A stretch of 64,000 bases of DNA from an uncultured Eubacterium sp. (GCA_910577295.1 CAJTLS010000004.1:34604-98603); one strand, 5' to 3'; shown: positions 44,158 through 53,507, counted from the stretch's first letter. Numbers and translations: made by a program. Notes: generated from the letters alone by a model not told the origin.

Positions 44158-45789
44158 ATGGAAAAAAAGAAAAATGTGAAAGTGATTGTGCTTATCATTG
44201 CAATCGCCGTAGTTCTAATTAGTACATCAGCAGGCGTTATGTTTGCGTTTGGTGTATTTTCATCCGATAAGGCGAAAGCTTTTGATTTATTGAAGCAGGC
44301 GCCTGAGAAAATGATGTATACTTCATCAGGAGAGTATATTGGCAGTACGGAAATGACAAAAGGAATGTTAGAACACGGGATGAATCTTGATGTTAAATAT
44401 TCCAATTTGCAGATTGGTGGATTACCGGAAACGAGAAACGGGATTATGTCTGTCATTGACAAAATGGAAATTGATTTAGGTCTGCAGTTCGATATGGAAA
44501 ATCAAAAGGGGCGCTTTAATTTTGGAGCCGGAACTAACGGCAGCAATATTAATTTGCAGGCATACGCTTCCCTGCCGGACAAAAAGCTGGCTGTTGCCAT
44601 ACCGGAGCTTTTGAAAGATAAGGTATTTACTTTGACGGCGGACAAAGATTCAGGACAGGGTCAGATACAGAAAGTGCAGGATGCTCTCAAACAGGTTTCT
44701 GAACTTAAAGAAAGTTTTAGTGAACATCTGGAGGAGCAGGGCGAAGAAGTTTACAGTGGAACGGTTTGTGAAAAGGTGGATAACGGATATCGCCTGACAA
44801 TTCCAAAGAATGTTACGAACGATGTAATTAACAGTCTGTTTAATTATGTGGAAGAACAGAAAGTTGGTGTGGAGGCGTTGGAAAGCGCTTTAGGAGTAGA
44901 GAAAGGCAGCGTTGCCTCGACTCTGAAACAGCTTCTTCCTGAATTAACAAAAAGTACGGCAGATTTTACGTTTGACGTATATGGCGAGCGCGGGAAACTC
45001 ACGGGTTTAAAAGTTGATATTAAAGGTAATCCCGGAACGGAGATAGCTTTTGATATGACGTTTGCGGAAAATAAAAATCAGTCTTCCATGAGTGTTGCCA
45101 TGGTAGCAAAAAATAATGGGCAGAATCTCGGAAAACTCGAAATGAAACGAAACAGTACGGAAGACGACCGCTGCGAAGATAGTATTTCTTATAAAGTAAC
45201 AGATACGGACGGCGAGGTGTTGATGGATTGCCAGTCGACGATAACTCTTGACAAGTCAACGAAAGCGGTGACAGTAAAAGGAAGTAGTAAGAGTCTGGAT
45301 GTAGAAACCGAGTTATCAGCAAAAGGAAGCATAAAAAACCTTGACAAAGGAAAATGTGTTACTTATCAGTTGGATGAGATGAAAACGAAGACAAATTCTC
45401 TTGCCGGAAGTCAGGAATTTACTTGTTCAGCTGAACTCACACAGGGAGTATTGGATGGTGAGATAACGGCGCCAAAAGGAGAAGAGATTCCAATTAATCA
45501 GCAGTTGCTTCAGACATTTTCTGAGAAATATAGTCAGGAATTAATGTTATCAGCGCTTGATATAATGTCAAAATGGGGAATCAATTTGAATGATTTAATG
45601 AATTCTTATACGTGGAACGGTGATTCGGCTTTGGGTAATTCTGGTGCGCAGGAGACTCCCGATATCGGAATGGGAGAGGATGTCGATATGGGAACAGGAG
45701 AGGACGCAGATTCTGAAACCGGAGACGGTATCGGTGGAGAGGAAGATTATGGCGAGGCGTCGGACGATGTGCTTGATTCCGTATCCTGA
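44158..45789 (+). CDS. Membrane-anchored extracytoplasmic protein of unknown function
   Basis: 543 residues. A basic start and one hydrophobic segment (~8-33, VKVIVLIIAIAVVLISTSAGVMFAF) anchor the N-terminus. The rest is outside the cell and beta-rich. The last ~50 residues are very acidic and Gly-rich (GMGEDVDMGTGEDADSETGD). There are two cysteines in the central region and no LPXTG motif. I do not recognise the family. The repeated long beta segments are reminiscent of lipoprotein-like folds, but this is only an impression. It has its own extended -10 promoter and a strong terminator, so it is a single-gene unit. Confidence 0.75.
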   Translation: MEKKKNVKVIVLIIAIAVVLISTSAGVMFAFGVFSSDKAKAFDLLKQAPEKMMYTSSGEYIGSTEMTKGMLEHGMNLDVKYSNLQIGGLPETRNGIMSVIDKMEIDLGLQFDMENQKGRFNFGAGTNGSNINLQAYASLPDKKLAVAIPELLKDKVFTLTADKDSGQGQIQKVQDALKQVSELKESFSEHLEEQGEEVYSGTVCEKVDNGYRLTIPKNVTNDVINSLFNYVEEQKVGVEALESALGVEKGSVASTLKQLLPELTKSTADFTFDVYGERGKLTGLKVDIKGNPGTEIAFDMTFAENKNQSSMSVAMVAKNNGQNLGKLEMKRNSTEDDRCEDSISYKVTDTDGEVLMDCQSTITLDKSTKAVTVKGSSKSLDVETELSAKGSIKNLDKGKCVTYQLDEMKTKTNSLAGSQEFTCSAELTQGVLDGEITAPKGEEIPINQQLLQTFSEKYSQELMLSALDIMSKWGINLNDLMNSYTWNGDSALGNSGAQETPDIGMGEDVDMGTGEDADSETGDGIGGEEDYGEASDDVLDSVS

Positions 45790-45810
45790 TTGGTAACGTA
45801 ATATTGATTG

Positions 45811-45852
45811 AAAAATGACAAAGAGGGTAGCCGCCCTCCCTGTCATTTTTCT
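45811..45852. terminator. Strong terminator after the gene at 45789
   Basis: AAAAATGACAAAGAGGG (45811-45827) and the complementary arm at 45834-45850 pair at 15 of 17 positions around TAGCCG. A-run and T-run flanks make it functional on both strands. Confidence 0.88.
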
Positions 45853-45893
45853 TTCGTTGGCCCGATATGGGTGAGTTCTAATGGGAGGTATGT

Positions 45894-46067
45894 ATGATAA
45901 CCAACTGTGAGTTTTGTGCCTTTTATGTATATGATGAAGATGGCTATGCAGAATGCGAAGTGAATTTGGATGAAGATGAAATGGCGCGGTTTATGAGTTC
46001 ATCGTACGATTCGTGTCCATACTATCAGACAGATGACGAATACAAAATTGTAAAAAAGCAAAATTAG
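45894..46067 (+). CDS. DUF6472-like small cysteine protein
   Basis: A 57-residue protein with four cysteines in a zinc- or metal-site-like pattern: CEFC near the N-terminus, then a Cys in YAECEV and one in SCPYY. The rest is acidic and rich in Tyr. This matches my memory of DUF6472, a small Clostridia family with no known function. GGGAGG five bases before the ATG supports translation. The M15 peptidase gene begins 24 bp downstream, so the two are probably cotranscribed. Confidence 0.7.
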   Translation: MITNCEFCAFYVYDEDGYAECEVNLDEDEMARFMSSSYDSCPYYQTDDEYKIVKKQN

Positions 46068-46091
46068 TATATGGATACAGGAGGGAAAAGA

Positions 46092-47318
46092 ATGGCAATT
46101 TTATTAATTACAATCGGATTGCTCTTTACGGGGGTAGATGTATTTTTTGCGCCGGGGATGGCATATCCAGACTACATTGCCCCGAAAGGGCCGGTTGGAG
46201 GATTTGCGATACACCCGAAGATACAGGAATATGTAATGCAAAATATATTGGGTGGTCAATTGCAGGTGGATATTTTACCGGATGTTCTGGGATGCATTCT
46301 TATAATGACCGGTGCAATTTTACTCATAAAGCACAATAAAAATTTTGTGCAGTGTATTGTGTTGGCATTGGTAAGCGGCGGCATATCTGTCCTTCTGCGA
46401 GTGATGCCGTTTTTTCTTAACGGTGGAGCCCGTATTATTGTGACGCTGATTTTATTTTTCTTTGCCGCTGTCTTTGAGATTTGGATGGAATACAAAGTAA
46501 TCTATATGACGGTTGCTGTCTCGGATGACATGGCGAATGTATCAACAAACCGCAGAATGCAGTTTTGCTGGTGGGTCACGGTATTTTCCCGTATTTTTAT
46601 TTTCCTTTTGACTTTTGTGGGCATTGTTTCCATCTGCCGTATTTATCAGGGGGTTGTTTTTGTCTTTACCCTATTATATCTTTATCAGCTCTTACAGACG
46701 AGACGTTATGTGGGAACTTACAAAGTTTATAAAGAAGGATTTAACAGCGCGGTTTTGCCGGAATTTATAAAAGAGAAGATAGTGGGTGTCTCTTTTCGGG
46801 AGAATCCGGATATTTCATTGGATGAACTGCGTTACGTGCGCATTATTCATTATGATTTCCACGGACAGATTCAGGAGGGAGAGTTAATTGTGAATCAGCG
46901 TATTGCCTATCCGGTTATGCGTGTGTTTTATCAATTATATAAATGGGAGTATCCGATTGAGAGCGTTCGTTTAGTTGACGATTTCGAGGGCGATGATGAA
47001 CTTTCGATGGAGGCAAACAATTCTTCTGCCTTTAACTATCGTGTGATTGAGGGAAGTACGCAGTTATCCAAACATGCGTTAGGACTGGCAATTGACATCA
47101 ATCCGAGAATCAATCCTTACGTGCGGGAAGACGGATATTATCCGGCCAATGCCACAGAATATCTGGAGCGCAATCCAAAGCTTTGCCGTGGCGAGCATGC
47201 AGATAAGATGCTGCATAAGAATGATATGGCGTATAAAATATTTAAGAGAAATGGCTTTTCATGGGGAGGGGATTGGAATGAAAGTAAAGATTACCAGCAT
47301 TTTGAATATGGACGATAG
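46092..47318 (+). CDS. M15-family peptidase fused to a membrane domain
   Basis: 408 residues. The N-terminal ~215 residues hold about five hydrophobic segments. The C-terminal half carries an M15 (D-Ala-D-Ala carboxypeptidase/L-Ala-D-Glu endopeptidase-like) domain. Its zinc ligands fit SKHALGLAIDINP (His and Asp) and YQHFEYG (His). A Trp-rich GGDWNESKD precedes the last His, as in M15 peptidases. It would trim peptidoglycan peptides at the membrane. ATG 46092 has AGGAGGG six bases upstream; seven in-frame codons above it start at 46071. A shared terminator with the convergent carbamate kinase gene follows. Confidence 0.82.
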   Translation: MAILLITIGLLFTGVDVFFAPGMAYPDYIAPKGPVGGFAIHPKIQEYVMQNILGGQLQVDILPDVLGCILIMTGAILLIKHNKNFVQCIVLALVSGGISVLLRVMPFFLNGGARIIVTLILFFFAAVFEIWMEYKVIYMTVAVSDDMANVSTNRRMQFCWWVTVFSRIFIFLLTFVGIVSICRIYQGVVFVFTLLYLYQLLQTRRYVGTYKVYKEGFNSAVLPEFIKEKIVGVSFRENPDISLDELRYVRIIHYDFHGQIQEGELIVNQRIAYPVMRVFYQLYKWEYPIESVRLVDDFEGDDELSMEANNSSAFNYRVIEGSTQLSKHALGLAIDINPRINPYVREDGYYPANATEYLERNPKLCRGEHADKMLHKNDMAYKIFKRNGFSWGGDWNESKDYQHFEYGR

Positions 47319-47324
47319 GAGCGT

Positions 47325-47352
47325 AGAGGGTTGTTTTTCAACCCTCTTTTAT
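47325..47352. terminator. Bidirectional terminator between convergent genes
   Basis: AGAGGGTTG (47325-47333) and CAACCCTCT (47339-47347) form a 9-bp stem with a 5-nt loop, followed by TTT on the plus strand. It sits just after the M15 stop and includes the stop codon of the minus-strand gene. Confidence 0.75.
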
Positions 47353-48264
47353 AATGGTTCCCATGCGTTCTTTCATGCCCTGATAAGCATATTCCAATTT
47401 CGTAATGACGGCGGTTCTTCCTTTTCCGGACGAGACAAAACATACGCCGGCATCCATTTTAGGCAGCGTCGTAATTTCGTCAAAGTGTCCGTTGTCAATG
47501 AGTTGAGCGGCGTCTTTTACGGAAATGGTGCCGATGGCTTCTTTTGTATCTTTTGTCACAAGTTGCTCTTGCGATGTCAGAATGAGAAGATGGGAGGCGT
47601 CAACCATATCGGCAAGTTTGGCTGCCGTATAGTCTTTTTCAATAATGGCGCTGGCGCCTTTCAATGTGGTGCCCTGTTCCATTACAGGAATGCCGCCGCC
47701 TCCGGCAGCAATCACAATCTGATTCGCATCCAAAAGTGCTGTCACAGCGTCGATTTCATAAATATCAATCGGCTGTGGGGAAGCGATGATTCGGCGATAA
47801 CCGTTTCCCTCGGCGACAACAAAATTTCCTTTTTCTTCTTCGGCATCCGCCTCTTTTCGCGTCATCGTCCGACCGATTACTTTGGTAGGGCGATGAAACG
47901 CTTTGTCAAACGGGTCTACGCGCACCTGTGTGATAACGGTAGAAACCGGCTTGAATATACCGCGGTCTAACAATTCGCTGCGGATGGCATTTTGTAAATC
48001 ATAACCGATATATCCCTGACTCATGGCACTGCAGAGAGACATGGGAGCTACGGTATATCGTTCGTCCAGACGGGCAAATTCTGTCATGGCAGTCTGAATC
48101 ATCCCGACCTGAGGGCCGTTGCTGTGGGTAATTACGATTTGATATTTCTGCTCGACAAGGTCGGCAATTGCTTCGGCTGCTTTTTTACAATTCTTTTTTT
48201 GTTCTGGAAATGTCTCTCCAAACGAATTTCTTCCTAGAGCTATTACAATTCTTTTTTCAATCAT
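47338..48264 (-). CDS. Carbamate kinase, divergent (YqeA-like)
   Basis: 308 residues of the amino-acid-kinase fold; the family interconverts carbamoyl phosphate and ADP with carbamate and ATP. Conserved parts include GYRRIIASPQP, VIAAGGGGIPV and the IEKDYTAAKLA lysine-aspartate. Two glycine-loop motifs differ from the textbook form: ALGRNSFGE replaces ALGGNALG, and THSNGPQVG replaces THGNGPQVG. Such variants occur in YqeA-like paralogs, so the true substrate may differ. No arginine-deiminase genes are nearby. RBS GGGAGA. Confidence 0.78.
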   Translation of the reverse strand: MIEKRIVIALGRNSFGETFPEQKKNCKKAAEAIADLVEQKYQIVITHSNGPQVGMIQTAMTEFARLDERYTVAPMSLCSAMSQGYIGYDLQNAIRSELLDRGIFKPVSTVITQVRVDPFDKAFHRPTKVIGRTMTRKEADAEEEKGNFVVAEGNGYRRIIASPQPIDIYEIDAVTALLDANQIVIAAGGGGIPVMEQGTTLKGASAIIEKDYTAAKLADMVDASHLLILTSQEQLVTKDTKEAIGTISVKDAAQLIDNGHFDEITTLPKMDAGVCFVSSGKGRTAVITKLEYAYQGMKERMGTIIKEG

Positions 48265-48301
48265 ACCAATCTCCCTCTCTCTTTTTAGATGAAATGTCTA
48301 C

Positions 48302-48330
48302 AGTATAGCAGATTTTTTTCTGCGATTCAA
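48302..48330 (-). promoter_or_regulatory. Promoter of the carbamate kinase gene
   Basis: Read on the minus strand: TTGAAT (48330-48325), a 17-bp spacer and TATACT (48307-48302) with extended TGC. The spacer contains the inverted repeat GCAGA/TCTGC (plus-strand 48308-48312 and 48319-48323), a possible operator. Confidence 0.7.
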
Positions 48331-48391
48331 GGAAATGCCAAAATACGTCGGTTAATCCCACAAAAATGAGGAAACTCACAGACACTGTATA

Positions 48392-48420
48392 TTGACGAAA
48401 TTTGGAAAATCCTTTATAAT
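48392..48420 (+). promoter_or_regulatory. Promoter of the beta-CASP RNase operon
   Basis: TTGACG (48392-48397), a 17-bp spacer and consensus TATAAT (48415-48420), 30 bp before the start codon. Confidence 0.85.
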
Positions 48421-48450
48421 AAAACTAACTATCGGAAAGAGGGCGAGTGC

Positions 48451-50070
48451 ATGAGACTTGTTTTTATTGGGGCAGACCATGAAGTGACCGGAAGTTGTCA
48501 TTTTATGGAAGTTGGCGGGAAGAATTTTTGTGTCGATATCGGTATGGAACAGGGGCAGGATTTATTTGAGAATCAGGAACTTCCCGTGGAGCCGTCCGAA
48601 ATCGATTTTATGTTACTGACGCATGCGCATATTGACCATACGGGATTGCTTCCCATGTTGTATGCCAGAGGTTTTCGGGGGCCGGTTTATGCGACAAAGC
48701 CAACGGTTGAACTGAGTCAGATTATGTTGCGGGACAGCGCCCATATCCAGCAGTTTGAGGCGGAATGGCGAAATCGTAAGGCGCAGCGTTCCGGTGGAGA
48801 AACATATGAACCGCTCTATACGATGGAAGATGCCATTGGCGCTATCCGGTTGCTACAGTCGTGTGAATACGATAGTATGGTACATATTTGTGACGAAGTT
48901 TCAGTGCGTTTTACGAATGTCGGTCATCTGCTTGGTGCGTCCTCAATTGAAGTTTTTGCCAGAGAGGGGAATGAAGAGCGGACGATTGTCTTCTCCGGTG
49001 ATATCGGGAACGGACATAAGCCGATTTTGCGTGATCCGGTGTATACGAAAGCGGCTGACTATGTGGTGATGGAATCGACTTACGGAGACCGTTTGCATGA
49101 GACGAAAGAACCGGATTATGTGGAGGAACTGACGGCGATTATACAGGATACTTTTGCGAAGGGGGGCAATGTTGTCATTCCTTGTTTTGCAGTGGGGAGG
49201 ACACAGGAACTGCTATTTTTCCTCCGGCAGATTAAAGAAGAAAGACGAGTAACAATCAATCCGGATTTTGAAGTTTATGTGGACAGCCCGTTAGCGGTGG
49301 AGGCCACACAGATTTTTGATAAAAATTTTGACGCAAACATCGAGCAGTGTTTTAGTGAAAGAGCAAAGTCGTTGTTGGTGCAGGGGATTAATCCCATTCA
49401 TTTTCCGGGATTAAAACTGTCTGTTACCAGTGATGACAGTAAAGAAATAAATTTTAAACCGCAGCCGAAAGTAATTTTGTCGGCATCCGGTATGTGTGAG
49501 GCGGGACGAATCCGCCATCATTTAAAGCATAATTTGTGGCGTCCAGAAAGTACTATCGTATTTGCCGGCTATCAGACGCGGGGAACGTTAGGACGCTCCC
49601 TGTTAGAGGGCGTCAAAAAGGTGAAATTATTCGGTGAGACTGTGGAAGTGCGGGCAAAGATTACGAAGCTGCGTGGCATTAGCAGCCATGCGGACAGGGA
49701 CGGATTGCTAAAATGGGTGAACGGCTTTACCGAAAAGCCGCCGAAGAGGGTATTTGTAGTACACGGAGACGACCATGTGTGCGATGAATTTGTCCGTACG
49801 CTGGAAGATTCCGCCTATATTGCTTCGGCGCCTTATAGTGGTACGGTTTTTGATTTGGTAAGCGGTGAATTTGTGAAAGAGGCGCTGCCGGTTGCAGTAA
49901 AAAAGAAAACTGCGGCGAAGAGACGTGCCAGCGATATGTTCCAGCGTTTGCTGACCGAAGGGCAGCGGCTGCTTAGCGTCATTCGAAAAAATGAAGGACT
50001 GAGCAACAAGGAAACGGCGAAATTTGCCGACCAGATACATGCCTTGTGTGAAAAGTGGGACAGAGATTAG
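48451..50070 (+). CDS. Metallo-beta-lactamase/beta-CASP RNase family protein
   Basis: 539 residues. The metallo-beta-lactamase motif HAHIDHTG, a later Asp in FSGDIG, and the beta-CASP region (PCFAVGRTQELL, SASGMCEAGRI, SSHADRDG) match the CPSF73-like/RNA-specificity family. Such enzymes process RNA by endo- or 5'-exonucleolytic cleavage in the cytosol. About 60 basic, helical residues follow the domain and may bind RNA. It differs from RNase J in length and motif spacing. RBS GAGGGCG; a strong promoter lies just upstream. Confidence 0.85.
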   Translation: MRLVFIGADHEVTGSCHFMEVGGKNFCVDIGMEQGQDLFENQELPVEPSEIDFMLLTHAHIDHTGLLPMLYARGFRGPVYATKPTVELSQIMLRDSAHIQQFEAEWRNRKAQRSGGETYEPLYTMEDAIGAIRLLQSCEYDSMVHICDEVSVRFTNVGHLLGASSIEVFAREGNEERTIVFSGDIGNGHKPILRDPVYTKAADYVVMESTYGDRLHETKEPDYVEELTAIIQDTFAKGGNVVIPCFAVGRTQELLFFLRQIKEERRVTINPDFEVYVDSPLAVEATQIFDKNFDANIEQCFSERAKSLLVQGINPIHFPGLKLSVTSDDSKEINFKPQPKVILSASGMCEAGRIRHHLKHNLWRPESTIVFAGYQTRGTLGRSLLEGVKKVKLFGETVEVRAKITKLRGISSHADRDGLLKWVNGFTEKPPKRVFVVHGDDHVCDEFVRTLEDSAYIASAPYSGTVFDLVSGEFVKEALPVAVKKKTAAKRRASDMFQRLLTEGQRLLSVIRKNEGLSNKETAKFADQIHALCEKWDRD

Positions 50071-50112
50071 TTTTAAGACGGGGAAGAGAAGAGGAGAAAG
50101 GAGTGACTGATT

Positions 50113-51900
50113 GTGGATATACATGATGCTCAGGAGAGCGTGCTCAATTATGATTTGGAAAAAGAGCAAGTCAAACAAATTGCACTGAATCATTTTCATG
50201 CCTACTATGTGAGACATGATATGAATGATGTGCTTGCTCATATTGACGAACAGATTCAATGGAAAGGCTCCAAAGGTTATTATGTTGCGCACAGTCGTCA
50301 GGAGTTCGGGAGCCTGCTGCAGAAAGAATTGGAATTTGTTCCCAATGAGTGCATGATGAAAGTAGTAGAGACAAGCACGATTTCGCTGAGTACGGGGTGT
50401 TATCAGGTCACGGGTGAATTAGAGTTGAGACTTCCGTACCAATCCAATATATATTATTCGAATTTACGTTTTACGATGATAATTAAGCATGATAAGCGTT
50501 TTGTCATTAAATCCATTCATACTTCTTCGACCGGAGAATCGGTTTTGGTAGAAGAACCGCGTTATCTGCTGGACGAGGACACCGGCCATTTATCGGTGGA
50601 GTTGAAAAAGCGGGAGCAGTATGATACGGTCACGGGGCTGCTGCATTTGGAGGCGTTTAAGAAATTAATTGAGCAGAGGATACTGGCGCCATCTCAAAAT
50701 GATTATTACGCCCTGTTGTGTACGGATATTAATAATTATGAAAAAGTAAATAATCTGTACGGGCTGCAAAAAGCCGACCAGCTTCTTGCTGATTTGGCGT
50801 CTCTGCTTACTTCTTCCAGCAATAAGGGAATCGAATTATGCTGCCGCAGCGTGGCCGACCACATTCTTGTTTTAGTTTCTTATTCGGAAAAGGATTATCT
50901 GATGTGGTTATTGAAATCTTTGTGCGGACAATTTGAGAAGAGTATTACTCCGCAGTATGTAAAGGCAGACCCACAATTAGGAATCGGGGTCTACTTGATT
51001 ACAAATCGGAAAGAAACAGTAGAGCGAATGGTTGAGTTTGCTAACCTTGCGCGGAAGAGCCTGCGCTTTCACACAGATTCTCCGATTGCTTTTTATGATG
51101 AGAAAGTCTTTATGCAGATGGAGCGGGTTCGTTACATTGAGTCGCGGATGAGGAAGGCGTTGCAGCAGAGTGAATTCAAAGCGTTTCTACAGCCAAAATT
51201 CAATTTGGAAACGGGACAGATTGTGGGCGCGGAAGTGTTAGTGCGTTGGATTAATGCGGACGGTTCCATGGTATATCCAGATGACTTCATTCCTATTTTT
51301 GAGCAAAACGGATTTATCATTGAACTGGACTTTTTTATACTTGAAGAAGTTTGTAAGATGATAAATCGAAGACTGCACGAGCAAAAGCCATGTGTACCTA
51401 TTTCGATTAACCAATCTCGTGTATTATTGCAAAATAGAGATTATGCCCAAAAGGTGGCAGGCGTACTGGCACAATATAATACGCCGCCGCAATATATTGA
51501 GTTAGAGCTCACGGAGAGGATATTCCGTGATGATTTGAAAAATCTGGCTGATGTGATGAGTAAATTAAAGGAGCTCGGTATCAGTTGGTCAATTGATGAT
51601 TTTGGAACTGGATATTCTTCGTTGAATTTGTTGAAAGAGCTGCCTGTTGATATAATAAAAATAGATAAATCTTTTTTGGATGAGACAGAGAGTTCCGAGA
51701 CGAGTAAGATTATTATCCGCAAGACGGTTGAATTGACGCAGGAGTTGGATATGACGGTTGTATGTGAAGGAGTTGAGACCGAAAATCAGGCAGATTATCT
51801 TCGCGGAATCCGCTGTGATGTGGCGCAGGGGTATTTGTACGCAAGACCGATGCCAATGGACGATTTTGAAACATTGTTGGATAAGGAGATGTATGGATGA
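50113..51900 (+). CDS. EAL-domain protein with degenerate GGDEF and NTF2-like N-domain
   Basis: 595 residues. Residues ~10-155 resemble an NTF2/SnoaL-like fold (FHAYYVRHDMNDVLAHIDEQ and a beta-rich end). A GGDEF-like domain (~175-340) has lost the active-site motif; SVADHIL stands where GGDEF is expected. The EAL domain (~345-590) reads EVLVRW in place of EALxR but keeps ELTER, DDFGTGYSSL and CEGVE. It is therefore probably a c-di-GMP phosphodiesterase or sensor, cytosolic. GTG start with AGGAG nine bases upstream. The stop codon overlaps the next gene (ATGA). Confidence 0.85.
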   Translation: MDIHDAQESVLNYDLEKEQVKQIALNHFHAYYVRHDMNDVLAHIDEQIQWKGSKGYYVAHSRQEFGSLLQKELEFVPNECMMKVVETSTISLSTGCYQVTGELELRLPYQSNIYYSNLRFTMIIKHDKRFVIKSIHTSSTGESVLVEEPRYLLDEDTGHLSVELKKREQYDTVTGLLHLEAFKKLIEQRILAPSQNDYYALLCTDINNYEKVNNLYGLQKADQLLADLASLLTSSSNKGIELCCRSVADHILVLVSYSEKDYLMWLLKSLCGQFEKSITPQYVKADPQLGIGVYLITNRKETVERMVEFANLARKSLRFHTDSPIAFYDEKVFMQMERVRYIESRMRKALQQSEFKAFLQPKFNLETGQIVGAEVLVRWINADGSMVYPDDFIPIFEQNGFIIELDFFILEEVCKMINRRLHEQKPCVPISINQSRVLLQNRDYAQKVAGVLAQYNTPPQYIELELTERIFRDDLKNLADVMSKLKELGISWSIDDFGTGYSSLNLLKELPVDIIKIDKSFLDETESSETSKIIIRKTVELTQELDMTVVCEGVETENQADYLRGIRCDVAQGYLYARPMPMDDFETLLDKEMYG

Positions 51901-53429
51901 AAAAGAAAATGAAACCAATTCTTTTTACGATGTTTGTCTTAGCTGCTGTGACGGCGGGGGGCTTCTATTTTCTGCTTAATCAGGATTCCGGCCCAAACGG
52001 CGAGTTTCAGGAACGTATGGCGAAAGCGCAGAATGATTTAGAAGAAAACCGTTCTTACCGCTATGATTTGGATGAGAGTGCGATACCGTTAGCGACTTCG
52101 GGAGAAAAGAAGAATGTATTAAATTTTGAGCACGACGTTGTGTATGATGTGCAGCAGTCGAATCGGGACAGGGAGCGTCTTGACCGTCTGATTAAGAGGA
52201 CGGATGCGGACTTTGAGAATCCGATTATTGCACGCAACCCTTTCGGTACCAATGAAAACAGTTTCTATTTTTATTTTACGACGTCATACCGTTGTATGGT
52301 TCGTTATACAATTACGGTCGAGGATGAGACGATTTATGACCACACCCGCTATATCAATAACGGAAGTGAAAATAATCTCTCCAAGACGCACGAATTTGTA
52401 ATCAGCGGATTGATTCCCGGAAAGACAAATTATATTATTCTTGAGCTTGTCGACAGTTCCGGCTCAAAACGAGAGGGGAAGACGTATAAGTATGCGATAC
52501 CAAAGGGGAATGTTCCCGAGAAGATTCCGGTAGAATTAGGCTATAGTAAGGAAGTCAGCCACAACGGAATGTTTTTTGTATTTCCGAAAAACGCTAATCA
52601 GATATTGATTTATGATAATCAAGGCGTATTGCGAAATATAACAAAGACGGAAACCGGACACGGTAAGCGCATTTATCAGACAGGTGACAGCGTGTTATAT
52701 CAGATAGCCCCAGATAAGGTGGCGAGAGTTTCTGCACTGGGCCGGGTTCTTGGTGTTGTAAAGGTAAATGGTTATGGTGCGATTAAAGATTTCTGCTATG
52801 ACGGATACAATGAAATCTATTCGCTTGGGAGCAGGAAAAAACGAGAGTATCTGCTTGCTACTTCCATGCAGACGGGAAAGACAAGGGTAGTCTTTTGTTT
52901 CCCGAAAGGGATATCCGTCGGCTCACTTGCTCCGAATCAGGGCGGCGGTATATATCTGACAGCCGCAAAACCGTCCGGCATTATTTATATGGATGCGATT
53001 ACGAGCGCGGAACCAAAGATTAGCTTTGTTATGGGCAAACGGGCCGATTGGAAGAAAAAGTTAGGAAAGAAAAAGATAGTAGAGGAAAAAGAGGCGGTGA
53101 AATGGGATACTGCCGCTTCGCAGATAAGTTTGACAGGAGACGGAACATATTCCCTGCTTGTCAGGAAGCAAGGACAGGCGACCGGCGTTTGTGTTCAGTT
53201 GGATTCGAAAAAAAGAGGATTGAATGTTGTTATGACTTCGAAGTTTGGCGGAAATGCCGCTAATACCGTACAGGTTCAGGGAGAACATATGATACTTACG
53301 GATATGCAGGCAGGTAATTTTGCCGAGTATGACAGAAAAGGAAAAGTCACACGCAAATTTTCGTATGGCAGTCCGGTTCATTCGGTAGTGAAATTAACCT
53401 TGGCTGGTGTGTGCTTCTACGGAATGTAA
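51897..53429 (+). CDS. Arylsulfotransferase-like exported protein
   Basis: 510 residues. One N-terminal hydrophobic segment (~8-26) serves as signal or anchor. A beta domain of the arylsulfotransferase N-terminal type follows (ARNPFGTNENSFYFYF, HEFVISGLIPGKTNYI), then a repeated-strand propeller region. AssT enzymes transfer sulfate between phenols through a catalytic His; I cannot place that His with confidence. The region ~380-400 is very basic (KKKLGKKKIVEEKE). ATGA overlap with the EAL gene suggests coupled synthesis and perhaps control by c-di-GMP level. Confidence 0.65.
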   Translation: MKKKMKPILFTMFVLAAVTAGGFYFLLNQDSGPNGEFQERMAKAQNDLEENRSYRYDLDESAIPLATSGEKKNVLNFEHDVVYDVQQSNRDRERLDRLIKRTDADFENPIIARNPFGTNENSFYFYFTTSYRCMVRYTITVEDETIYDHTRYINNGSENNLSKTHEFVISGLIPGKTNYIILELVDSSGSKREGKTYKYAIPKGNVPEKIPVELGYSKEVSHNGMFFVFPKNANQILIYDNQGVLRNITKTETGHGKRIYQTGDSVLYQIAPDKVARVSALGRVLGVVKVNGYGAIKDFCYDGYNEIYSLGSRKKREYLLATSMQTGKTRVVFCFPKGISVGSLAPNQGGGIYLTAAKPSGIIYMDAITSAEPKISFVMGKRADWKKKLGKKKIVEEKEAVKWDTAASQISLTGDGTYSLLVRKQGQATGVCVQLDSKKRGLNVVMTSKFGGNAANTVQVQGEHMILTDMQAGNFAEYDRKGKVTRKFSYGSPVHSVVKLTLAGVCFYGM

Positions 53430-53436
53430 AAAGGGG

Positions 53437-53466
53437 TTGATATTATATGCTTTTCAGTTGTATAAT
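53437..53466 (+). promoter_or_regulatory. Promoter of the transaldolase gene
   Basis: TTGATA (53437-53442), an 18-bp spacer and TATAAT (53461-53466), about 40 bp before the start codon. Confidence 0.7.
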
Positions 53467-53507
53467 AAGGCATATGAAATAAATATACTTTTAGGAGGGT
53501 AAAAGGA

